From NCBI GenBank assembly GCA_946186115.1, contig CAMHLV010000023.1, positions 1-40,368 on the forward strand: a stretch of 40,368 nucleotides of DNA, written 5' to 3'. Below the pieces are notes generated by a model. It had not been told where the DNA came from. It ran no database searches and worked only from the letters and a program-made list of their open reading frames with translations. The position numbers and the translations under genes were made by a program. Shown piece after piece: positions 7,905 to 15,582 of the stretch. How positions within the stretch are numbered: the first letter of the stretch is position 1; each line of letters starts with the position of its first letter. This DNA comes from an uncultured Prevotella sp. (GTDB lineage: Bacteria > Bacteroidota > Bacteroidia > Bacteroidales > Bacteroidaceae).

Positions 7905-9953
7905 ATGGAAGAACTTAGGAATCTAAATGAACTGGCCAAGCAAGTCGTGCATAATTTTAACGAGAAATTTGATGCACGTGATTGCAAAATTCCACAGACT
8001 TTCAAAGAAAGTGTTAAAAGGCTGAAGACATTCTCCGTTGTTTATAATGAATACTCTGTTATAATAAAGGGTGATGGCGTAAGAAGTAAGGATTCATATG
8101 TGCCAAACCAAAGTTTCTTCATGGCATCATTCTTCATCGAGTATTCATACGAGTTGTCTAGGTACAAACAGAAAATAATGCCTTGGCTTTCCAATGCAGG
8201 AATCTCAACTAACGATCTAACTGCATTTTTCACTCATGAACGAGATAAGGGTAAAGAGGACATAAAAAATGGAGAGGACAAGTTTGTCGAGATTCTAGAT
8301 GAAATTGGGTATAATGGTGCTGACCGTGATTACATAATAAAATTTGTTACGGACTATGATTGGTGGTCAGGAAGTAAGACTATCGAGCGCTCAGATTTCT
8401 TCAATTCTCCAGTATTGAGTATAATGGGATTAACTGCATCTTCCAATGCTGCAATGGCTCTAATTGTTGATCATCTGACACAGCATCCAGAGTTAAGCAG
8501 TCTTTTATTGAATCAAATAGAAATAACAAATATGCCTAACAAATATACGGAAAAACTCCAACAAATCTTTTATGGTGCCCCAGGGACAGGAAAATCCAAC
8601 ACGATAAAATGTGAGGTTGACCAGAAAGACTTACCAAGAGTACGTACTACTTTCCATCCTGATAGCGATTACTCAACCTTTGTGGGTGCATATAAGCCAA
8701 CATCAGTGGAAGTTCCTATGATGACAATGATAGGAACAAAGGCTGTTCCTGTGGAGAATCCAGACGGAACGCCAAGAAAAGAGAAGAAAATTGTCTATGA
8801 GTTTGTGCCACAAGCATTCTTGAAAGCCTATACGGGAGCATGGAAGAATCAGGACGAGCCATTCTTCTTGATTATCGAGGAAATCAACCGTGGCAACTGC
8901 GCCCAGATATTTGGCGACTTATTCCAACTGCTTGATAGAAATGATGAGACAGGGCTTTCCGACTATCCCATATCACCAGACGAGGACATCCAAAAGTTCT
9001 TGCTGGCAGACAAGAAATATGGTTTCGCAGCATTGACGGAGGAACAAAAAGCCGCTATACCAGAAGAGGTATTGTCGGGTGAATTGATGATTCTGCCCAA
9101 GAACTTGCATATCTGGGCAACGATGAATACTAGCGACCAAAGCTTGTTCCCGATTGATTCTGCTTTCAAGCGCCGCTGGGACTGGCAGTATATGCCCATC
9201 TCCGATGGAAAGAAAGGATGGCAGATTGCTGCCAATGGTAAGCGATATGACTGGTGGCAGTTCCTTCAAAAGATGAACGACAAAATTGGCACGGCCACCA
9301 ATTCCGAAGACAAGAAACTTGGCTATTTCTTTTGCAAGGCAAAGAACGGTGTCATTGATGCTGAAACCTTTGTAGGCAAAGTGGTATTCTACATCTGGAA
9401 CGATGTGTTCAAGGACTTTGCCGAGGAAGCTGGCGACCTGTTCAAAGATGATGATGTGGATAGTCCATTACTCTCCTTCAATAAATTCTATACAGTTGGG
9501 ATTGATGGTAAGACAAAAGTAGTTGAGCAAAAGGTGGAACTGCTGTTACAGAATCTGGGAGTGGAAGAGGTAGATGACGTCGAATATGTGGAAGATGAAG
9601 ATGTGGACGAAAATCTGTCTGATGAAGCCAGAAGTTCAAACAACAGATTGCATGTGACATTTCCAGATGGAGAGACAATAAGAATTCAGACTTGCGATGA
9701 ATATGTTGAAGTCCTCAAAAAGATTGGTTTGGAAAAGGCGTATGATGTCGCCCAGTCGAAGAAGCCAAGTATTCTCAAATGTGCATTTGTGACAAAGGAA
9801 AAAGAAGACGCAATAGAGAACAGTACTTATTTAAGATACGAGACTATCGGTGAATATCATGTTGTAAGAGGAATACATGGTGATACGATGCGTCTTTTCC
9901 TCGAAAAAATATCAAATCGATATAACCTGGGGTTAAAGTTCTATCGTCAATGA
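7905..9953 (+). CDS. McrB-like GTPase, translocating subunit of the RM system
   Basis: This 682-residue AAA+ protein has the McrB pattern. An N-terminal region of about 210 residues without recognisable motifs is probably the DNA-recognition part. Then come Walker A (YGAPGTGKS, about residue 222), Walker B-like IIEEINRGN (about 321), and the McrB signature MNTSDQSLFPID followed by KRRWDW (about 406-420). An acidic stretch (about 552-575) leads to a 100-residue C-terminal module (HVTFPDGETIRI..VVRGIHGDT..) not found in classical McrB. In McrBC and LlaJI this subunit hydrolyses GTP and drives the nuclease. Its stop overlaps the next start as ATGA, so translational coupling is likely. Read as the R1 equivalent of LlaJI. 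Confidence 0.9.
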   Translation: MEELRNLNELAKQVVHNFNEKFDARDCKIPQTFKESVKRLKTFSVVYNEYSVIIKGDGVRSKDSYVPNQSFFMASFFIEYSYELSRYKQKIMPWLSNAGISTNDLTAFFTHERDKGKEDIKNGEDKFVEILDEIGYNGADRDYIIKFVTDYDWWSGSKTIERSDFFNSPVLSIMGLTASSNAAMALIVDHLTQHPELSSLLLNQIEITNMPNKYTEKLQQIFYGAPGTGKSNTIKCEVDQKDLPRVRTTFHPDSDYSTFVGAYKPTSVEVPMMTMIGTKAVPVENPDGTPRKEKKIVYEFVPQAFLKAYTGAWKNQDEPFFLIIEEINRGNCAQIFGDLFQLLDRNDETGLSDYPISPDEDIQKFLLADKKYGFAALTEEQKAAIPEEVLSGELMILPKNLHIWATMNTSDQSLFPIDSAFKRRWDWQYMPISDGKKGWQIAANGKRYDWWQFLQKMNDKIGTATNSEDKKLGYFFCKAKNGVIDAETFVGKVVFYIWNDVFKDFAEEAGDLFKDDDVDSPLLSFNKFYTVGIDGKTKVVEQKVELLLQNLGVEEVDDVEYVEDEDVDENLSDEARSSNNRLHVTFPDGETIRIQTCDEYVEVLKKIGLEKAYDVAQSKKPSILKCAFVTKEKEDAIENSTYLRYETIGEYHVVRGIHGDTMRLFLEKISNRYNLGLKFYRQ

Positions 9954-12103
9954 GAATACTTATTGAAGAGTATCAATACGACGTAACCAAGGTGAAGGAC
10001 ATTCTTCATGGCATTGATGCCCTGGAGAACGTAGAAGGCAAAGTGTCCATTCACTACGTGGGGTATTATTACAATACTCTGCTGAAGGACTGCGTGTTTA
10101 TTCTTCCTAAGGTGCTTCTCAAAGATGTGGATGGACAGGAACTAGCCTTCGGTAAATATAAGCCAGAGGACATAGTTGCCCCTGACAAGAATAAGGAAAT
10201 GGAAGTCCAAGAGAAGGACTTTCTCTATAAGTTTGCCGTGTGGATATACCGTGCCATCGTCGTTTTCAAGAACGACAAACGGAATGACATCGACATTGTG
10301 TATCATACGAAGATTGCACAGATAGGAAAAGGAAGCCGTAGGTTGAGCAATACCTATCTTGACATTCTGCTACAATTGTTGCAGTTCAACAAGGACAACC
10401 AGAGTTTCTTTTTCTTTATCGTTAAGAATCTGCATTCGGGTTACAACAAAATCAATTGGACACGCACCATCAGCCGTGAAACGGTAATCGTGCAAGGTGA
10501 ACAGCCCATCTATTTGAAACCAGTCAATAAGAAAAGACTGATAAACTTTGATGAAGAACTATTGGTCATCTTCTTCTCCATTCTGAATTACATCGGAGAC
10601 ACCTACGGATTTCCAAAGAACATCAAATGTCAGTTCCAGCTGATCAAAGGCACACAATTCAAGACATATCTGAACGGATATGGCCGTACTCGCCTGCGTC
10701 AGATAAAGTATAAGTATTTTTCTGACAAGGCTCTGGAACTATGGAACTTGTGCTATGCTTTCTTTGATGAAGCCAGGCAGGTTTTTGTCAGCACAGAGAA
10801 GAAAGAATATCTGCTAGTAAAGAGTTTCTATGTCGTCTTCGAAGCCATCATTGACGAACTGATTGGCGACAATCCTTTGCCTGATGGCATGGATAAAAAA
10901 CAAGAGGACGGGAAAGTCGTTGACCACCTCTATACGGCTAAGAGTCTTATAGAAAGTGAGACAAGCCAAACATACTATATAGGCGATTCGAAGTACTATA
11001 AGATGGGACATCCGCTTGGGGCAGAATCCATCTACAAGCAATATACCTACGCTCGGAATGTCATCCAATGGAATCTTGACATTTTCAACCGAGGCGATGA
11101 ACCTCAGTCGGGCGTCCAACTTCGTGATGATGTAACAGAGGGCTATAACATCATACCTAACTTCTTCGTTTCCGCGAAGATGGATGAAGCCTTCAACTAC
11201 GCTAACGACGGCATCGAGAAGACAGACCGGCAGCATAACAGACACCGCAAGGAACAATTCAAGAACCGTCTTTTTGACCGAGACACATTATTATTGTTCC
11301 ACTATGATGTGAATTTCCTTTTTGTCCTCTCACTCTATGCAAGGGATAATGCTTCCCAGAAATCAGTCTGGAAATGTAGGGTGCGCAATAAGTTCCGCGA
11401 AGAGATTCAAGACTGGCTGCAAGATGACTTCGATTTCTACGCGATGGCAGCAAAGCCCGGCGTGGATGCCCGTCAGTACTTCAAGAGCCATTTCCAAGAA
11501 ATATTGGGCAAAACCTACACACCGTTTGCCGACAGCAGCATTTTCTCGCTGGCTCTTGACAAAGAAGACCCAGAAAAGAACAATGAGGAACTATTGTCGG
11601 AACTAGAAAGATTCTTCATCGTGAAACCTTGCAGATTAGGCGAGAAACCAGAACCGATCATTGAAGAGGCAAGAAAAACCGAAGGTAGCATGGCTCCTGC
11701 TCCGGAGAAAGATGGCGTCTTGATGGTGATGATGGAAAACTACGAAACTAAGAATAAGAATTTCCTTACAACTGGGAAACTCGCCATTGGCATCAAATAC
11801 ACAAAAGAATCTATGGAGATAGTGGAACATCTATCTAACATTGGGTATGTGCTATTCCATCATCGAAACCCCATAGGACAACATCTGTTTGCAGTAATGA
11901 ATGCTTGCAGCGTGATTTCTTCAGGCGAAGTAGAACCAGATAGGTACAAGAACGTCAACACGACGGAAATGTATGTGTCTGTTGATATAGACACATCAGT
12001 AGAGTTAGATGCGTCAATTATCGATTCTTCTAAGAAAGAGTGGACGAAAGCAACGAGATATGATGCTCAATATTCAATTATTAACGAATTAACCCTTAAT
12101 TAG
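9950..12103 (+). CDS. LlaJI-family restriction nuclease (McrC-like subunit)
   Basis: The 717-residue protein overlaps the GTPase gene by 4 nt. The N-terminal segment (YVGYYYNTLLKDCVFILPKV) resembles the RE_LlaJI family, and a PD-(D/E)xK nuclease site is visible as VDHLY (about residue 324) followed by IGDSKYYK (about 344-351), giving the D..DxK arrangement. It would cleave unmethylated DNA when driven by the McrB-like GTPase. The length is usual for this family; McrC itself is about 350 residues. The last 150 residues, after a charged linker near 580, hold a separate unrecognised domain (IGIKYTKESMEIVEHLSNIG). Together with the methyltransferase it makes a self-protecting type II-like, GTP-dependent system rather than a type IV McrBC. 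The operon ends here. Confidence 0.85.
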   Translation: MRILIEEYQYDVTKVKDILHGIDALENVEGKVSIHYVGYYYNTLLKDCVFILPKVLLKDVDGQELAFGKYKPEDIVAPDKNKEMEVQEKDFLYKFAVWIYRAIVVFKNDKRNDIDIVYHTKIAQIGKGSRRLSNTYLDILLQLLQFNKDNQSFFFFIVKNLHSGYNKINWTRTISRETVIVQGEQPIYLKPVNKKRLINFDEELLVIFFSILNYIGDTYGFPKNIKCQFQLIKGTQFKTYLNGYGRTRLRQIKYKYFSDKALELWNLCYAFFDEARQVFVSTEKKEYLLVKSFYVVFEAIIDELIGDNPLPDGMDKKQEDGKVVDHLYTAKSLIESETSQTYYIGDSKYYKMGHPLGAESIYKQYTYARNVIQWNLDIFNRGDEPQSGVQLRDDVTEGYNIIPNFFVSAKMDEAFNYANDGIEKTDRQHNRHRKEQFKNRLFDRDTLLLFHYDVNFLFVLSLYARDNASQKSVWKCRVRNKFREEIQDWLQDDFDFYAMAAKPGVDARQYFKSHFQEILGKTYTPFADSSIFSLALDKEDPEKNNEELLSELERFFIVKPCRLGEKPEPIIEEARKTEGSMAPAPEKDGVLMVMMENYETKNKNFLTTGKLAIGIKYTKESMEIVEHLSNIGYVLFHHRNPIGQHLFAVMNACSVISSGEVEPDRYKNVNTTEMYVSVDIDTSVELDASIIDSSKKEWTKATRYDAQYSIINELTLN

Positions 12104-12190
12104 TGTAGGAGATTTAGAAATAGCAGTCTTGGGGAGACACTACATTTGGGGAAGGCGGAATAAACCAGCATTGAAATAGTCACTCGGAAA

Positions 12191-12233
12191 TGCAAAGAAA
12201 AGCAAGCTTTCCTTTGCATTTCTCTCGTTTTTT
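12191..12233 (+). terminator. Probable RM-operon terminator
   Basis: A 12/13-bp foldback (12191-12203 with 12206-12218) is followed by a T-rich run ending in six T (12228-12233). It lies 87 nt after the nuclease stop. It overlaps the -33 box of the first purH promoter, so the two functions may interfere. Confidence 0.45.
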
Positions 12234-12243
12234 CGTAACTTTG
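12213..12243 (+). promoter_or_regulatory. Upstream promoter of the AICAR transformylase gene
   Basis: TTTG at 12213-12216, 19 bases, then TAACTTTG at 12236-12243; TTCG directly precedes the -7 box. It is a near copy of the second promoter 83 bp downstream. Confidence 0.75.
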
Positions 12244-12295
12244 CCATCAGATGGCGAAGTTACTCCGTCTCGGCATAAAAAATAAACGAGTTTAT

Positions 12296-12326
12296 TTTGT
12301 TTTGCTCTCGACTTTTCGTAACTTTG
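12296..12326 (+). promoter_or_regulatory. Downstream promoter of the AICAR transformylase gene
   Basis: TTTG at 12296-12299, 19 bases, then TAACTTTG at 12319-12326, again preceded by CTTTTCG. The start would lie near 12333, about 26 nt before the ATG at 12359, which rules out the longer reading frame beginning at 12251. Confidence 0.8.
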
Positions 12327-12358
12327 CAGGCAAATTGATAATAACACCTATTTATATA

Positions 12359-13546
12359 ATGAAAGAATTACAGTTGAAGTACGGATGCAATCCGAACCAG
12401 AAGCCCTCGCGCATCTTCATGCAGGAGGGCGAGTTACCCATCGAAGTCATCAACGGCCGTCCCGGCTACATCAACTTCCTCGACGCGCTGAATGCGTGGC
12501 AGTTGGTAAAGGAACTGAAAGAGGCCACGGGACTGGCTGCCGCCGCCTCGTTCAAGCACGTGTCACCCGCCGGTGCCGCCGTCGGTCTGCCGCTGAGCGA
12601 CACGCTGAAGAAGATTTATTTCGTCGATGACGTCAAAGGTTTGGATGACAGTCCTGTAGCCTGTGCCTACGCCCGTGCCCGTGGTGCCGACCGCATGTCG
12701 AGCTATGGCGATTTCGTGGCGCTGAGCGACACCTGCGACGCCACCACCGCCCTGCTGCTGAAGCGTGAGGTCAGCGACGGCGTCATTGCTCCTAACTTCA
12801 CCCCCGAGGCCATTGAGATTCTGAAAGACAAGCGCAAGGGTACCTACAATGTCATCAAGATTGACCCGTCATACAAGCCCGAGCCCATCGAGCGCAAGCA
12901 GTGCTTCGGCGTGACCTTCGAGCAGGGCCGCAACGAAATCAAGCTCGACGACCCCGCCCTATTTGAGAACATCCCCACACAGAACAAAACGTTCACGCCG
13001 GAGGCCAAGCGCGACCTCATCATCGCCCTCATTACGCTGAAGTATACCCAGTCGAACTCGGTCTGCTACGTCAAGGACGGTCAGGCCATCGGTATCGGTG
13101 CCGGACAGCAGAGCCGCATCCACTGCACCCGTCTGGCAGGCAACAAGGCCGACATCTGGTGGCTGCGCCAGCACCCCAAGGTGATGGCCCTGCCCTTCAA
13201 GGAGGGCATCCGCCGTGCCGACCGCGACAATACCATCGACGTCTACATCTCTGAGGACGAGCACGACGACGTGTTGCGCGACGGTGCCTGGCAGCAGTTC
13301 TTCACCCGTCAGCCTGAGGTGCTGACCTTAGATGAGAAAAAAGCATGGATTGCCCAGAACACGAAGGTGGCTCTCGGCTCCGACGCCTTCTTCCCTTTCG
13401 GTGACAACATCGAGCGCGCCCACAAGAGCGGCGTAGAGTTCATTGCCCAGGCTGGTGGCAGTGTCCGCGACGACCATGTCATCATGACGTGCGACAAGTA
13501 CGGCATCGCCATGGCCTTCACCGGCGTTCGCCTGTTCCACCACTAA
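12359..13546 (+). CDS. purH: Stand-alone AICAR formyltransferase (PurH C-terminal half)
   Basis: The 395-residue product corresponds to the transformylase domain of PurH, which transfers formyl from 10-formyl-THF to AICAR in purine synthesis. Family segments include LKYGCNPNQKPSRIF, the active-site SFKHVSPAGAAVG, TLKYTQSNSVCY, GAGQQSRIHCTRLAG and the C-terminal GGSVRDDHVI. The IMP cyclohydrolase domain that normally precedes it in bifunctional PurH (about 510-530 residues) is absent, and nothing upstream encodes it. Bacteroidota commonly carry such a single-domain protein; a full PurH may exist elsewhere. Two promoters precede it. The symbol is approximate because only one of the two PurH activities is present. 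Confidence 0.88.
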   Translation: MKELQLKYGCNPNQKPSRIFMQEGELPIEVINGRPGYINFLDALNAWQLVKELKEATGLAAAASFKHVSPAGAAVGLPLSDTLKKIYFVDDVKGLDDSPVACAYARARGADRMSSYGDFVALSDTCDATTALLLKREVSDGVIAPNFTPEAIEILKDKRKGTYNVIKIDPSYKPEPIERKQCFGVTFEQGRNEIKLDDPALFENIPTQNKTFTPEAKRDLIIALITLKYTQSNSVCYVKDGQAIGIGAGQQSRIHCTRLAGNKADIWWLRQHPKVMALPFKEGIRRADRDNTIDVYISEDEHDDVLRDGAWQQFFTRQPEVLTLDEKKAWIAQNTKVALGSDAFFPFGDNIERAHKSGVEFIAQAGGSVRDDHVIMTCDKYGIAMAFTGVRLFHH

Positions 13547-13585
13547 AAAGTGAAGAGTGAAAAGTGAAGAGTGAAGAGTGAAGAA
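13547..13585 (+). repeat. GTGAAGA heptamer repeat
   Basis: About five near-perfect GTGAAGA/GTGAAAA steps fill the gap between purH and the next small gene. The purine-rich last unit may serve as its ribosome-binding site. Confidence 0.75.
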
Positions 13586-13586
13586 T

Positions 13587-13781
13587 ATGAGTAAAGAATC
13601 AGACTTCCAGGATATTCTGGTCAATGGCATTTCGTTCGGTCGTGGCGGCGGTCCCCGTCAGCAGGACGACAAGGTCAAGACCAAAGCCAAGAAAAAGAAG
13701 TACATCACCGGTGCTCACGGTAGTGGCTCTGCACGGCAGAAAGCCAAATACCGTGAGCAGCGGGCCAACCGACACAAATGA
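13587..13781 (+). CDS. Small basic protein of unknown function
   Basis: A 64-residue protein beginning MSKESDFQDILVNGISFGRG, with a Gly-rich turn and a very basic second half (KTKAKKKKYITG, then ARQKAKYREQRANRHK). The composition suggests nucleic-acid or ribosome binding, but no family is recognised. I chose the ATG at 13587 over the in-frame GTG at 13578, which belongs to the heptamer repeat. It probably shares the purH transcript (40-nt gap) and is followed by AT-rich repeats. Confidence 0.65.
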   Translation: MSKESDFQDILVNGISFGRGGGPRQQDDKVKTKAKKKKYITGAHGSGSARQKAKYREQRANRHK

Positions 13782-13824
13782 CAATTAAACAATTAAAAAA
13801 TTAAACAATTAAAAAATTAAATAA
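13782..13824 (+). repeat. ACAATTAAAAAATTAA tandem repeat
   Basis: Two full 16-nt copies plus partial copies of ACAATTAAAAAATTAA lie just after the small basic gene and before GH53. No standard promoter box was found in the 88 nt before the GH53 ATG. Confidence 0.75.
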
Positions 13825-13869
13825 CTAAAGTAACAGCGAATAAAACAATTGTACATAAACGAAACTACT

Positions 13870-15561
13870 ATGAGACATTATCTATTGACATTAGCGACAC
13901 TCATCGCCATCACGACAACGGCATCAGCCCAGAAATACGTCGGCGGCGACATCTCTATGTTACCCGAATACGAGAAGTATGGTGCAAAATATTACGATAA
14001 GAGCGGCAATGACATCAGCGGCAAACTGCTTGAGTTCTTCACCGAACAGGGGTGGAACGCTGCTCGTGTACGCCTGTTCGTCGACCCGTCCAAGGCTTCA
14101 GCCGAACATCAGGCAGAAGGTGTACGGCAAGACTTGGAGTTTGTCAAGGCATTAGGCAAGCGCATCAAGGATGCCGGCATGGCTTTCATGCTCGACTTCC
14201 ACTATAGCGATACATGGACCGATCCTGGCAAGCACTCGACGCCCTCGTCGTGGAGTTCGATGACCGCCGCAGAGATAGCCACGCAGGTTTATAGCTACAC
14301 TAAAAATTGTCTGCAGGAGCTGAAAGCCGCCGGTGCAGAGCCCGACTTCATCCAGCCCGGCAACGAGATTACCTACGGTATGCTGTGGCCTACGGGACAC
14401 GTTTATCCCAATGGAGGCGGACAAGACGGTGGGACGTGGGACAACTTCACCAACTATCTGATCAACGCCATCAATGCCTGCCACGAAGTATGTCCGAATG
14501 CAAAGATTATCATCCAGTCAGAGATGCACAATGCATCGCTTGTCACCGCATTCTTCGCACAGTTGGCAAAATACCCAGCCGTCCAGTATGACATCATCGG
14601 CCTAAGCTACTACCCCCATTATCATGGCACGCTGAGCACACTTGTCAACACGCTCAACACCTTAGAGTCAACCTACCCCGACAAGAAAATCCAGATTGTC
14701 GAGACGGCATACTATCATAAGTGGTATCCCGACGATGCCACGTATAAAGTGACTACATTCCCCAACTGGCCTGCCACGGAGGGCGGACAGCAGCAGTTTA
14801 CGAAGGACCTGATAGCTGCTCTCAACCAGCACGCCAGCGTGGACGGCCTCTACTGGTGGTTCCCCGAAGCCAACGAGTACGGTGTAGACTCCAGCAATCC
14901 CGTCACCAACGGCTGGTGCAACTACAGCCTGTTCGACAACGAAACGGGGCGTGTCATGAAAGCGCTCTATGAGCTGCAAGCTTTTACAGGTGCTGTTGTC
15001 GATGACTCTGACGTCACCAGCCAATACATCGTCAACCCCTCGTTCGACAGCAACATCAGCGGATGGACTAACACGGGCGGCACAGCCCAGTGGAAAGGAA
15101 ACACCTGGGATGTGCTTTCCAACTACTGCGAGTTCGGCTGGACGGGCAGCGCCATCACGGATCAGGAAGTGGTGCAGACACCTACCTTACCGGTAGGAAG
15201 CTACAAGCTGAGCGTCAACTGTGCCACAGACAACGGGGCAAAGGGCGTTTATCTGATTGCTGACGACCAAAGCACGGAAATGACAGGAACCGGTGGCATA
15301 GGTTTCTTCTCCGTAGAATTTACAGTAACATCGGAAAAAGCCGTCAAACTTGGTCTGAAACTGCAAAACACCACTGCCACCTGGGTTAACTTCGACAACT
15401 TCACTTTGGAAAAGACTTCAACGACAGGGATTGGCAACGTTAACGAAAACGATAACGATAACGAAAACCATTGGTACACGCTGGACGGACGCCGGCTGAC
15501 AGGCAAGCCAACCGCCAAGGGTCTCTATATCAAGGGCAACCGCAAAGTCGTCCTCCGATGA
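13870..15561 (+). CDS. Secreted GH53 endo-beta-1,4-galactanase with C-terminal sorting-type tail
   Basis: The 563-residue protein should cleave beta-1,4-galactan, as in type I arabinogalactan and pectin side chains. The ATG at 13870 gives a signal peptide ending ASA-Q near residue 20. The GH53 barrel follows (KYVGGDISMLPEYEKYG, NAARVRLF) with acid/base Glu166 in QPGNEITYG and nucleophile Glu278 in QIVETAYYH; WWFPEANEYG closes the barrel. From about 385 there is a carbohydrate-binding-like beta domain (NPSFDSNISGW..), then an Asn/Asp linker made of hexamer repeats, then HWYTLDGRRL..GLYIKGNRKVV, a tail shared with two other exported proteins here. It is 21 nt upstream of the sensor pair. Confidence 0.92.
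   Translation: MRHYLLTLATLIAITTTASAQKYVGGDISMLPEYEKYGAKYYDKSGNDISGKLLEFFTEQGWNAARVRLFVDPSKASAEHQAEGVRQDLEFVKALGKRIKDAGMAFMLDFHYSDTWTDPGKHSTPSSWSSMTAAEIATQVYSYTKNCLQELKAAGAEPDFIQPGNEITYGMLWPTGHVYPNGGGQDGGTWDNFTNYLINAINACHEVCPNAKIIIQSEMHNASLVTAFFAQLAKYPAVQYDIIGLSYYPHYHGTLSTLVNTLNTLESTYPDKKIQIVETAYYHKWYPDDATYKVTTFPNWPATEGGQQQFTKDLIAALNQHASVDGLYWWFPEANEYGVDSSNPVTNGWCNYSLFDNETGRVMKALYELQAFTGAVVDDSDVTSQYIVNPSFDSNISGWTNTGGTAQWKGNTWDVLSNYCEFGWTGSAITDQEVVQTPTLPVGSYKLSVNCATDNGAKGVYLIADDQSTEMTGTGGIGFFSVEFTVTSEKAVKLGLKLQNTTATWVNFDNFTLEKTSTTGIGNVNENDNDNENHWYTLDGRRLTGKPTAKGLYIKGNRKVVLR
15435..15468 (+). repeat. In-frame AACGATAACG hexamer repeat (GH53 linker)
   Basis: Hexamers AACGTT, AACGAA, AACGAT, AACGAT, AACGAA run in frame and encode NVNENDNDNEN between the binding domain and the tail of the galactanase. 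Confidence 0.8.
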
Positions 15562-15582
15562 CAAATAAGGGAGTTAAGTGAA

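Noticed and set aside
12251..12358. Longer start for the AICAR transformylase
   Set aside because: The extension contains the second promoter and its likely start point; the residues do not match the family.
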